Positions 44,022 to 55,384 of a DNA stretch of 64,000 nucleotides are shown here, one piece after another (position 1 is the stretch's first letter; each line of letters starts with the position of its first letter). The notes beneath the pieces are model-generated. The model saw nothing but the letters and a program-made list of their open reading frames with translations. It had not been told where the DNA came from and made no database searches. A program made the translations under genes and the position numbers. Source of the DNA: Sipunculus nudus (lineage: Eukaryota; Annelida; Sipuncula; Golfingiida; Sipunculidae); NCBI GenBank assembly GCA_026874595.1, contig CM049320.1, positions 28,880,714 through 28,944,713 of the forward strand. Direction: 5' to 3'.

Positions 44022-44123
44022 ATGAGACGAGAAAACAGTAAGCTCTCTGCAACAGAAGAAACGTCCGATGGGTATTTCAGAAGGTTCACAAACTTTTTTG
44101 ATGATCATTTGTATGAGATCAGA
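44022..44123 (+). CDS. C3orf33: C3orf33 coding exon 1
   Basis: 34 codons from ATG to a GTAAGT donor, ending FDDHLYEIR. An in-frame TGA ten codons upstream supports the start. Confidence 0.85.
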
Positions 44124-47100
44124 GTAAGTTTGACCATGTCCTTTCGGAAGTTTACAGTATATTATAGTAACTGAATTATCGCCCACTCGAGTCCTACAGT
44201 GCTGCAATAACTTTGTTTATAAACAAATCCCATTCCCACCTGTCACATGAATCCATTAATATGTATTTCATTATAACTCCGCTAGGTGGCTAGATTTTAA
44301 TATAATTGGTAAATCCTCACTGGTTTACTTAGCGTGGTTGGTTTATCTATTAGCAAATTTATTCATAAAGTTATGAAAAGATTTTTTTTTAAATTTTGTG
44401 GAGTAAACTTTAATATACGAAATGTCTAGAGGTCCAAATCTGGATATATTGCCCCAGAGCTAAAGGTCCGGACTATTTCCGGTTAGTACTTACACTGTCA
44501 AATAAAGAGCTATAAGTAGGCTTACATACAGACATCAGCATTATGAGTCTAGCTAATATACTCTGTGCAATTCATAGATAAACTTTATAAAGTTACAGCC
44601 TATAGGGCCCTACATGCAACTGGAAATTTATTAAGAAAGCCCATTTTGTTAATAAGTTTTCATTAATGTCTTAACATGTTTAGGTAGGAGTAGTCCTTAT
44701 TCTATTTTCATAAAAAATCAGATGTATACTTCTCAAATCTTAAAACAATGAACATATACTTAAATAGGCTTTCTGTTTAAACATTAATCTGTGAGTACAT
44801 CTATGCATATTCACCAAGTTGTAAAAATTCCTACATAAGGTGCTACAATTAAAATTAAATAAAATTTATAATTTCTACTAAATGCTGGAACAATAGCAAA
44901 TTGCTCTTGTAGGTCCTTCGGTCAGTGCCAAAGGATAGCTCCAATAGATGTGTCCGGCAGTGTCAGTGTGCATGCTCACAGGAAGTGCCGGAACTGTAGC
45001 CCACATGATCAGTGTCCTTGTCTGGAACTATAGCAACAGCCTATAATATATAATACTTATAGGATAACACCCACGCCCAGGAACAATTTATTAAATTTTG
45101 GAGGTAAGCTGGATCACCATGCTGTATTTTTAATGGAAAGGATACAATAAAATGGATTGTGAGTTAACTTAGAGGATTATCTTACCCCACATACAGCCAT
45201 ACCCATTCACAGGTAATAGGAAATGCCTTACTGAGTGCACATGTGCCATAGGAATCAAGGCTCCTTGTTATGCAGCTGCACCAGAAGGTTCAGAGTGTAC
45301 GCTTAAATTTAAAACTCTTGAAGGAGAATGAATATTATGTGGGTAATATTTAAAATATAGGGGTTTCCTGTGACCAGTCTGACCCTATTGCAATATGTAT
45401 ATTACATAAGATAAAAGTGAACCTATTGACAGTATTAGTCCCCAGTTTTAGGTGCCAGGCATTCCTATTCAATCTTAATAGTAGTGTTGCACCAATTGTA
45501 AAACTGTACAAATTAAACATTTATAAAAATTCTGGGGAAGAAAATAGTACCTTATTCAAATGACCAAAATATAAAACTAAAAATTGTGATTAAGAATGAA
45601 AACAGAACTCGCTTATAAAACGTTGAAACTTGCAACTGCAACAAACTGTGTGACCTTGTGATGATGTATCAAATTTTACCTATTAAATGCTGCTGGGCCT
45701 GGCATGGCTGGGAGGAAATTTTAATGTCCTGATTTCTAGTTTACTAAAAGTATTTTTCTAAGGATCTCTGAAAGTGGAGATAGGTTGCCTTTGTTCTAGA
45801 ATTGGTCTGTGATTTCAACCGAATTGTTGCATGGTGAAGAGTGAAACCATTCATCTGTGCTTGCACATTTCCTGTGATTCACAAACCCTGGGGGTGGGGG
45901 GGGGGGGTGGAGTATATATGGTGCCTCACCTTTTGTTTCTATTTTAAATTAATGGTGGGGTTTGGGAATTTCTGCAGTAGCCTTGATATTTACTTCTAAA
46001 CTATGAACAAATGTTATAACACCTTTGTATAGTTAACTGTTGCATTCCATGTGTGACACAATATAAGATAACTGTACCCAGAAATTTAAAGCTAAGCTGA
46101 CCAATCTAGGCATACATCAACTGAACTAAAGTCATGACCATCCATCCATTTTGTAACCTTTTGACCTGTGGACATTAAATTCTATGCACTGTTAGGTGTA
46201 TACAAGTCCTGAAACCTCCCATTCCTTTGAGACTTTTATTTTAAAGCTTTGCCATGTATTTAAGACGGTTGTAGTGTTTCAAAAAGACTGCTTTACATTA
46301 ATCCAGTGGGCTTAATTTTCATATGCACACCCATGCATTTACCTATTAATCATAAAATTTGAATGCAATCTGTGTCATAAACTGGAAATGTTATTAAGAA
46401 TTTATGGAGACCAAGTCTTGATTTTTATACTCAAACATGGACATTCAGGTGGGATTCTTACTAAATACAGCTCATAAGGGTTTCTCGTCCATGGAGGTTT
46501 CAGTGTCACTATATTAAATTTCCTTACCAGCTTCTGTGGCTCAGGGGTAGAGCACAGGACTCAAAGCCAGGAGGTTGTTAGTTCAAATCTCAGCTTAGGT
46601 GCTAAGATATTTAAGGTCAGCCCCAACCCTGGGTGAGTGCACTGCAGGATGAATGGGAAGGCTGTGCCCACAATTGTGTATCACTCACAAACGAGTGCGT
46701 CTTTTGGGGATTCCTTGGTGGTATGCCCCAGCAATTGGTATTATAACACCCCCAGGCCCACAGGTGCAGTAGATACAGGGCCTGGGTGACACCAGAATAC
46801 AAAAATAATATGATAGGGAGCAAGTGCTGCCACCCTGTAACGCAGTCCCAAACCAAAATGGAACTCTGCAGATGTACATAATTAGATTAGGAATTAGAAA
46901 GAGAGAATAAAAAAAAAAGAAAAAACAAATTTACATTTCCTTTCACAAATATAGCCAACCACAGCAGACTTATTACATGATGTGTGTTGTACCCGTATAT
47001 ATTTACCGAGAATTATTAAGATTTGATTCACTCTTTGCATCTGGATTGTTGCTAACAATTCTTGTTATGTTTTCGTTTTAGTATGTCAGTGTGGGACTTG

Positions 47101-49949
47101 CAGTAATTGGAGTTGTTGTGACTGCCAGAAGTATATATGCTGTAAGTATTTTTGTTATGTGCAACATCTGGTTTAGCTTGGATGAGTTTAAGTTAAAGTA
47201 AGGTTAATTTCCTAGACCTGTATAAAACTGGATAGTGCTGTTTCAAATTCCTGGAATAAAATATAAAAAAAATACAAAGTGGTTTGTCAGGCTAACAATT
47301 AAGCATCTGCTACATATATTTTTATGCAAATAAAAATTATGAGAAAAAAATAATAACCACATAAAGAATCTGTGAATAAGAAAGTGTACATGGTTGTTTC
47401 AAACAAACAATTCTTTATAATATACTGAAAAATATATTGCACAATCAAACATTTATTATAAATTTTTGGGCAATGACAAATTATGATGATATTTCTTAAT
47501 ATTAAAAACCACATGAAAGATGAATGTTTATATTTAAGTTTCACCAATTTCGGAGAGTGAGTGAAATTCCAGCACATTACATCACTAGTCATGCAAGACT
47601 CCATGGGGTTGTCAAGTCGGTTGGATCAAGAGATACACTTATGGTTGAACACACTCCATTAGTCAAGATTAAATGGTCACAAAATAAAACAGGTAAGAAT
47701 TCAGTGTTAACAATACAGATATAGAAAAACATCCACTTACGACCACCCCGGTTTAGTGACCACCTCAAGATACTCATCAGTTTTTTCAAGATCCCAGTTA
47801 TTTTTTGCTCTTTGTATCAGACCTCACTTGGAAGACCACCTCAGTGAGACCACTTCATCGAGGTTTCTCTGGTCATAATTTGGAAGTTTCACTGTATTTA
47901 TATAATAAAACATTTTATTTACCAGTAGTTTTATCAGCAGCTGATATCAGTCAATTATAGCCCTGACCAGCATAGGAGATAATGCATTCATTCCTGTTTG
48001 TGTGTGTGTTATGGTGTGTCTGTTTGTTCACAACATTACTCACGCAATCATGAATAGAATCTCATGTAGTCTTCAGGCCGTTTTAGGAATGAGCCAGTGA
48101 AGGATCAATTAGATTTTGGTGTGGATCTGGCACATGATCTAGATTCAGAAATGTCATCAAGGAATAGTCACAAATGTACACTTACCTATGCAAGAATGAA
48201 CATGGAAATATGGACCAAATAAGTGAATGTAATTAATAGGAGCAATCCTCACTAGGGAACCCCCCCCCCCCACATGGTGGAGGCATGCATTCATTGTAAT
48301 ACAGACTTGTTTTTGCAAGCATATGATTTGAGGTATCATGAATGAAACCAATATTTGTTTACCTTGATTAACCTGCCTTACCTGTAGAATTCATGGGATC
48401 AAAGGTAGATGTGAAAAAGTTACAAATTTTAGTAGATTCTGTTATTTGAACACAAGCTTCAGTAACTCAAAGTTTTTTTTTATTATGTAACCAGTAGAGA
48501 AGCCTTTTTTGTGCAGAAACATAAATCAATAACTTAACAGGCATTATCATTCCTCGTCAATTTTTTTTAAAGAGACATAATCAGGATCAATATTACACCT
48601 ATTTTTTCACACTATCAGTTCAGTTTTGCTTTATACAAAGGTTGTCCAGCAGATCCATCACAGCACACAGTCTCATTTCCTCACATACAGCTGTTTAACA
48701 CCTTGTTATGACTGTTTGTGTTGGTAAACACAGTCAACATGTGTCTGTTTACCTTAACAAGGATGTGTGACCGTAGGTCCAAATAAGAGGGGCAACACGC
48801 TGTGTTTCAGCCAGTGGGAACATGTTTTATATATTTTTGGCCAAGTCAATCAGGGCATCTCCTGATTGACATGTGTTGTGGCGCCCCGTTGCACACAGCC
48901 CCACGCACTGTGTTTATGTTGACACCTGCGATCAAGCCCGGTCCACTTTTTTCATCACTTGTTTACAGGAGAAAGCAAACAGTTTCAGTTAGGCAGTATT
49001 TTGGCAGGTACAGATTAATTTTAAAGGGAAGAAGCTATTTTATGTGTTAACTCAACATGCACTATATGTGATTGGGCCCCTTTAAAGGATAGGACCATGA
49101 TCTGTTGGTGCACTGTCTAATGAATGAGAACAAAGACAACCCTAAGATAAAAATGATAATTTAATAAACATTCTGGAGGATAGGTTTTTCAAATGCTTGG
49201 GGTTGGTGTTTCAGGAAAAATCTTTGAGGTTCATCATTCTTTTGAGTTTGTATGTATATATATATTTATATAATCAACTTCCTTTCACCAGATACAGAAT
49301 TATTACCTGTGAACTTTGCTGGCATTGACCTAACAGAGCCAGGGGTCACATGGGTCAAGGACACACTCTTGAACAAGTCAGTGGTCTTCCAGCTACTACA
49401 GGAGAACAAACACAATGGGGTTGATAGTCTTGTCACTGCCAAAAAGGTAATTTGTTATATACTCCATTCCACCAACCCTGTCTATCTGTTATTTCATGAT
49501 ACTTTTGTACAATACACCAAAGCATACCTTTATTTAACTCAGAGGATAGTCAGACAAATATGGTGATTACCTAGCAGCAAAATAATACTCTCCCATGTAT
49601 GTATTCTGTATAAAAATAAAATAAAGAAGAAATATGACTGAACAGATTTATTTGTGATAACCTAAGCTGGCAATCTTAAAGTACATACATTTGACGATTT
49701 GAAATGATGATATCACATTGGTATTTGTTTATATTTGTTTTGGTTTCATTTGCTTATTTAAATTATAAATCACCACGTTACCTCCTTTGATGAAAGTTAT
49801 TTTGTAGAGGCAAACAAAATACATTTGAAAGATATATGGTGAAAAACTAGGTAGACAGGAGTGTTGGAACTGAGTATAGTAATATTGTAACAACTTCCAG
49901 GTTCTTTGATCACTCTGACAATGATTGTAGATGTATATATATATATATT

Positions 49950-50002
<53 letters not shown>

Positions 50003-53000
50003 ACATTCGGTCCTGCTTATTTGTATATCGTATAATTGTGTACCTGTTTAATTGTATAAAAACCTTTTCCTATGTCTTCTTAATAAAATTCTCTGTTTTT
50101 ATAAATATCTAAAAAAATGAATATTTATCCAGCCACACACCCATGCATATAATTAAACAAAGTTAGAAAACAAGGTCTGCCATTTATGTCATTTATTAAA
50201 ATGACTCAATAATTCAGCTGACAGTGCCCAAATTAAATGTCAATCATTCCAGGCAGAAATGTAAGCAGAGTCCAAGTTTGCCTGGGTGAGAATATTAATA
50301 TGTACTAGTAGGTTATTATAATGCATTAAAGCTTCTCAAGGGTACTGCCAGGTAAAATCAAACACCAAGTGATACAATTATAATTATAAACATAACACAT
50401 AGTGCAGGGGGGAAACAAAAAAGGCCAGCCCAGCATAAACACAAAGGCATAGAACTCAAGCATTGAATATGTAAATGTGGTGCAACTTGGAGCTCAAAAA
50501 AAGAACCATAGCTGAGGTAAATTTTTTACAAATAAAAGAAACCCAAATTAACAAGCATACAAAAACAATTTGACAAAGGGTGGAGGATGGGGAGGTGGTA
50601 AAAAAAGTAAAAATGTTTGCGATGTGCTGTTCAGTGGCATGGTGCAAGAGAAAAGACTGGTTTTCCCATGTGGAACCCCAACTACGAATTCTGTGCATGG
50701 GCAGTGGAGAACTAACAATGTGTGATAAATTGATAACCCATCAGATTCCATTATCTCTCCAACTTCTGTATATGATAGATCACTAACTATATAAGTTATA
50801 CATGAGAAACCTTGAATGCATGTGTGGTGCTAAATAAATACTTTAATGGTCCTTCGACCCTGAAAGGTCATATGGGGTGATTGTATAGTAATATCCATCC
50901 ATCATTCACGACAATCCTGGATATTCAAGTGTGACAATAGTCTCACGGACTACTGACCGCCCTTTGATGTGACTTGAGCCGCTGGCTCAAATGGTTTCAA
51001 TCCTTGATTACAGGCTTGATTAAATGTGTGTTTATTGTGTTAACTCTAAATGTGCTCCCCGGACAACCTGTCACAGGGTAGGTTGCATTATAAACAAGGG
51101 AAATGGTATAAACATGGTCTTTTATTTGAGAGCATTACTGGTATGATCTATTGGTGAATATGTTTTATAATTCATTATAAAATGCAGAAAGAAAACAGTA
51201 TTGATTTGTTTTTTATGGTTAATTCAAAGTATGAATCTGTATTTAACTGGCCTTATGTGGGCTTTCATCTGATTGACCTTTGACATATTCACTTGATTGG
51301 TATGCAGCCAGCCACGCACACTACGTAGGACCGTACTCAATGGTTTTGAGTTGAAATGATCTCTGGCAGACAGATGACATTTTCCAGAAACATTGTTTTT
51401 TTTAAGACCATACACAAAAAGGTTAACATTTAGCTAGTATTTTTAAAGTTTAAAAAGAAGTAAAAAGTGTTATAAAATTTATAATCTTTTAGAGATTTTG
51501 CTAAACATCATGACCTTTGACACATTAACATGATTGTTAAGCTGTCAGCCATTTTGCAGCATCGCTTTTTTATCAGATAGGTTGCTTTTAACCTATAAGA
51601 AGGCTTCAGGTTCAGCCAAAAGTGGTCTTAACGGAGAGGTGATCATTCAGACAGGTTGCACGGTCACTGAATAAACTAAGGTCTTAATTGACTGTAAGGT
51701 GTAGGGTAGGTCTGTAATGATTAACTGATGCACTGATACCTCGCGATACTAAGTTAAATATTGTATCAGTTTCATCAGATGTCTGTGTATTGATATGTTG
51801 ATGATATTTTATCATCTGATGGTATACAGATGTCTGACAATTAGGAATAGTCTCTCACCAAAAACATGCAAGGTGAAAGATCACCAGGTAGAAACGAGTC
51901 AAACAGTATCTGATTGTCTAATTAGAAATCAGTTTTATTTTATCTTAATCATTTCATGAGTTAGCTTATTTATACATTTATTTATTCAAGGAAATTTTGG
52001 CTTGGAATCCAAATTAATAAATATCATATATATATTTATCAAAGGTGTATTTGTATAATGTACAAAGTATTGCAATGCATATCATATCCATAGTAACTGT
52101 AGCCTGTGTGGGGAGTTGACAAAACCACTCACAGTACCCCTACAGGTACTGAGCACAACCTGCTTTATGTAACATAACATGCCAGTTTATGTTCTCATAA
52201 ATCACTGGTTTGGCAGGTTGTTGATATGTGCAGCTGTTATAATAATTAACTCATGAACAACATGTTGGAACCTACACACTTGTCACTGACCATAACCATA
52301 ATTGGGACCCTTATAATAAGTTGGTGCAATGATTAACTCAAGAGATAGAGGTTACATCTGGCCATTAAATCAACATGACTTCATGTAATATATATATATA
52401 TATATAAAACAAGGAGAGTTGGATAATCAAATATTTGATAATTATAGAAATTAAAATAAATTTCTACTTGATAAACATGCCCCTTTACAATATGTTTCAA
52501 GACCTCCAGTGTAGTTAATACATCTGGTGATAGGGGTCAGCACCTATATATAACAACAACTGTTGTCCATTGCCGCAAGCACTGACATCTCTCAGATTAA
52601 CATGTCAGCTTCCATGTATTGATGCCTTCAGCTTAATGATAAATGGTATATTAGCTCATCTGACTTTAAGTGAGCTGAGCTTTATCAGTGACCATCCCAG
52701 ATTCAACACTTTATAAACCCCTGCACTTGACCTCTGTCATTTTTATTACAGTTTTACAGTTCAGAGGAAAGAGTTTTTTAAACTTAAAGGAGTTTGTGGA
52801 TGCAAAGTAATTGCTCCTGCCAGACAAGCACCATTCTGCCTCTTTGACAGAAGAGAGTCAGAGAGTTTGAGGGATGTTAGAGTGTCATTAATAACGAGAA
52901 GTGTACTGTAAAACATGATGACGATACAAATATCAGTTTTTTGTCATTTTCATAATGCCTCATGACCTACAGGTACACTGTCACTTAAGATAAACGAAAC

Positions 53001-54370
53001 AATTCTTTTGTTACATTTGTGCACTTTCTAACAACACCTACCATGTGTGAGACAAACCTGTAGTATCTCAGCATATTGGTAAATACATGTGCATGTTTGT
53101 TGAATTTCTGAATGCAATAACTCGAGCAAATCTTGCACTGGTTACTAGATGATAGCCAGCTTGTATGTAACACAGGTAATAATTTTGTACCACAGAGATG
53201 GATTTTTGTTTTTGTTTGTGAGTTAACATATATTATTTTGTGTTTATTCATCACTTGTACCCTAATGTTCAGAGTACAGTGGTTGTAACCACAATATCAA
53301 TGTTACAAGATTGATGGTCATTGAAGTATATTTCCCTGTATGACTTATGTAACTACATAATTAGTTGTTTATTCACGGTAAATGCCAGACATTACTAGTT
53401 AATCAAAGTGGTATTCAAGTACAAATTTAAGCCATGATGTATAGTAGCCATTGACACTTGGCCCATTCGTAATTCAGAAGCATAGAATACAGATACTCAC
53501 ACATGTATGGCTTATCTGATTTGCAATATTGTGCTATACAATGATCAGAAAGTACTGTATTTCCTCTTTTTGAAACCGCACTTCCATTTAATACTTCACC
53601 TAGACTTTGCCAGAATATCAGATGAAATCCTGCCAGACAGTCAAATATATAAATGTCAGCATAGAGATATATTTATATGACAGTGTAGAAACAAACTAAT
53701 AATCATGTTTTCATTCACACCATATTTTCATTCCCATTTTAAAATTTTGTCTCTATTTTGTATATCTAGCTTAAAAATATAAAATGGAAAATTTAGATTT
53801 TTAGAATTGATTTTTTTGTCTGAATAAAAGAAATATCAGCCATAATTTCACACAGCTCATCTTGTCTTTCCAGAATATAATATCCTGATAATACAAATGC
53901 CTTTAATGACTTTTTCTTTTTTCATCTGTCATGTCTTCTGTATTAGCAGTAATCTCATACTGATAGATTTATTAAACAACCTTAAATGTTTTGTATGAAT
54001 CATACTTTTCATAAATGTGAATAGAGACATACATGTATAATTTTTATATTTTCTATTGTTCTCCCAGTGGTTGTTATTCAATCAGCATATCAATGAAGAG
54101 GTTGTAAAACGTGGTCTTGCAAGGGTCAAGGATAACATTGAGACAGCCATCCCTCAGAGCAAAGTCGGTGATCGTTACATAAAGAACATCATTGCTGCAG
54201 AACATCATGCAGATCGCAAAGGAGTCGGGCTGTGGAAGAGACCAAGTGTTATGGAAAATATCCAGCAATGGCCAGGAAAGACCAAAACCTCAATATTACA
54301 GAGTTTCAGAAATCTAGGATCAAAGGTAATTAATTGGATGCCTTGGAAGAAGAAGAGGAAACAGAATTGA
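44022..54370 (+). CDS. C3orf33: C3orf33 homologue, five exons
   Basis: Exons 44022-44123, 47082-47141, 47539-47692, 49292-49446 and 54068-54370 join with consistent phases (0,0,1,0) and encode 257 residues. Residues about 36-54 (VSVGLAVIGVVVTARSIYA) form a membrane segment; the rest is a staphylococcal-nuclease/OB-like fold: HARLHGVVKSVGSRDTLMVE, LPVNFAGIDLTEPGVTW, HINEEVVKRGLARV, AAEHHADRKGVGLWKRP. Basic C-terminus (WKKKRKQN). Nuclease catalytic residues are not evident. Human C3orf33 is poorly characterised; function here is not claimed. An in-frame TGA at 43992 precedes the start codon, and AATAAA at 54694-54699 may end the transcript. Head to head with MTHFR. Identification is from recalled similarity of these segments. 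Confidence 0.88.
44124..47081 (+). other. C3orf33 intron 1
   Basis: A 3-kb GT-AG intron. It holds a tRNA-derived SINE (46530-46925) and a short G-rich run near 45892. No other repeat or gene was recognised. Confidence 0.5.
46530..46925 (+). repeat. tRNA-derived SINE with A-rich tail
   Basis: The head GCTTCTGTGGCTCAGGGGTA contains an A box, and a B box (AGTTCAAATCTC) follows about 35 bases later. Together they form a tRNA-like sequence of about 73 bases with a poor anticodon stem. A 300-base non-tRNA body ends in an A-rich tail at about 46905-46925. Flanks share 'aaatt-tttcctt'-like sequence, a possible degraded target duplication. Confidence 0.72.
47082..47141 (+). CDS. C3orf33: C3orf33 coding exon 2
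   Basis: Acceptor TTCGTTTTAG and donor GTAAGT, 20 codons in phase 0 that encode the membrane segment. Confidence 0.85.
47539..47692 (+). CDS. C3orf33: C3orf33 coding exon 3
   Basis: Acceptor ATATTTAAG and donor GTAAGA, 154 nt ending in phase 1. Encodes FRRVSEIPAHYI and LHGVVKSVGSRDTLMVEHTP. Confidence 0.85.
47745..47895 (+). repeat. GACCACC-phrase dispersed repeat
   Basis: Phrases TTAGTGACCACCTCAAG, GGAAGACCACCTCAGTGAG and GACCACTTCATCGAGG end in TTTCACTGTATTTATA. Related to 13455-13640. Confidence 0.45.
47955..48320 (+). repeat. SINE-like element, copy 3
   Basis: Matches 32520-32860 in order: 'gcattcattcctgttt', 'gcaatcatgaatagaatctc', 'gatctggcacatgatc', 'gtcatcaaggaatagtcacaaatgtacac' and 'gcattcattgtaatacagac'. 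The tRNA-like head is degraded. Confidence 0.65.
48715..49070 (+). repeat. 350-bp dispersed repeat, copy 3 of 3
   Basis: 'ggtaaacacagtcaacatgtgtctgtttacc', 'tgtttatgttgacacctgcgatca', 'tttacaggagaaagcaaacag' and 'ggcagtattttggcagg' match the copies in MTHFR introns. It ends 'gggcccctttaaag'. Confidence 0.75.
49292..49446 (+). CDS. C3orf33: C3orf33 coding exon 4
   Basis: Acceptor CTTTCACCAG and donor GTAATT, 155 nt restoring phase 0. Encodes LLPVNFAGIDLTEPGVTWVK and SVVFQLLQENK. Confidence 0.86.
49447..54067 (+). other. C3orf33 intron 4
   Basis: A 4.6-kb intron with a microsatellite and AT-rich sequence; phrases such as 'tgacctttgaca' recur near 51280 and 51510. No clear exon or larger repeat was recognised. 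Confidence 0.5.
49931..50000. repeat. (AT)n microsatellite
   Basis: About 70 bases of AT dinucleotides with a few interruptions, in C3orf33 intron 4. Open frames across it are artefacts. Confidence 0.95.
54068..54370 (+). CDS. C3orf33: C3orf33 terminal coding exon 5
   Basis: Acceptor TTCTCCCAG; 100 residues and a TGA stop at 54368. Contains HINEEVVKRGLARV, VGDRYIKNIIAAEHHADRKG and WPGKTKTSILQSF, ending in WKKKRKQN. Confidence 0.88.
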   Translation, partial: WLLFNQHINEEVVKRGLARVKDNIETAIPQSKVGDRYIKNIIAAEHHADRKGVGLWKRPSVMENIQQWPGKTKTSILQSFRNLGSKVINWMPWKKKRKQN

Positions 54371-54693
54371 AAGAAAATTTGTTATGCAGCTTGTTAAATT
54401 TTAACAAAGGGAACTTACTTGGATTTTGTAGAAGTTAAAATTGATAAATTGATCTCTTTGAATTGAGACATAATTTCAGTTTTTAAATAGCAACACAGTA
54501 AGGTATTGCAAAGCAAATTAGGTGTGGATTTGATTGTGGAATGGTAATTCTGTCACAGTGATTTATTTGTTTTGATCATATTCTTATAATGCTGCTACTT
54601 AAAATTTTTCCAATAATCTGTCTTTAATTTGATCATAAATACTAAATTCTACATTATCCTCTTGATCATCTTGGTAGCAGCTTTCTCATTTCA

Positions 54694-54699
54694 AATAAA
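54694..54699 (+). terminator. Candidate polyadenylation signal of C3orf33
   Basis: AATAAA about 325 bases after the stop codon, followed by GGTGTGTATAAG, a GT-rich element suited to 3' end cleavage. Confidence 0.5.
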
Positions 54700-55384
54700 G
54701 GTGTGTATAAGATTTCAACCTTTGAGAATTAAAAAAAAAAAAAACACAAAAAAACTATGTGAAATGACTACAAAATAACCTAAGAGTGAATTTTCAGTTA
54801 CCAGATTTGACTAGTGACAGACCATATTTAAGCAATAACACTTGAACCTTTTATCAAGAAACAACTTGTAAGACCTTTGTTTTTTTTTAATGATATTAAA
54901 TGTTAATGAATAAGGTACTTATTTATTGCAGCATAGTGATTTCTAAAAACATTATCCTTCAGAGGAATGAGTGGCATTTTATACTGCATGATGAAATATC
55001 TCCTAAACAGGAGTCAGTATCATATGTTAATCAAATGTTAATCATGTTAATGATGACGTGCTTGGTAAGAGTAAAATTATTAAGTTACAGGTAATTGGAA
55101 TAAGCTGACTGATCATTAACATTTCTGTAAAATATGCCTGTGCCATGGATTCGTTTGTTTACTGGTTACACTCCAGATTTGTGTGGTTTACCAACAAATT
55201 TATATTTGTTTGCTATTAAATTATGTTTTATATATTTGTATAAGTTTTGTTTTATTTTAAACAGGGGATACATTTCAGGGCTACAGCCTGAGCAAAGTCT
55301 TAGGGAGGCAGTAAATGTTTCGCCAGAACCCGGGGGAGGGGGGGGAATCCCCCTCCCACAACAATCCCTCTGAAATTTTTAACA

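Noticed and set aside
44900-45060. Cysteine-rich exon (repeated TGTCAGTG words)
   Set aside because: Stops in every frame, no splice-compatible continuation, and C3orf33 phases do not need an exon here.
46530-46605. A true tRNA gene
   Set aside because: Promoter boxes are present, but the anticodon stem pairs poorly and a non-tRNA body with an A-rich tail follows, so a SINE explains it better.
49797-50112. Membrane protein with repeated Tyr-Ile residues
   Set aside because: Translation of an AT microsatellite.
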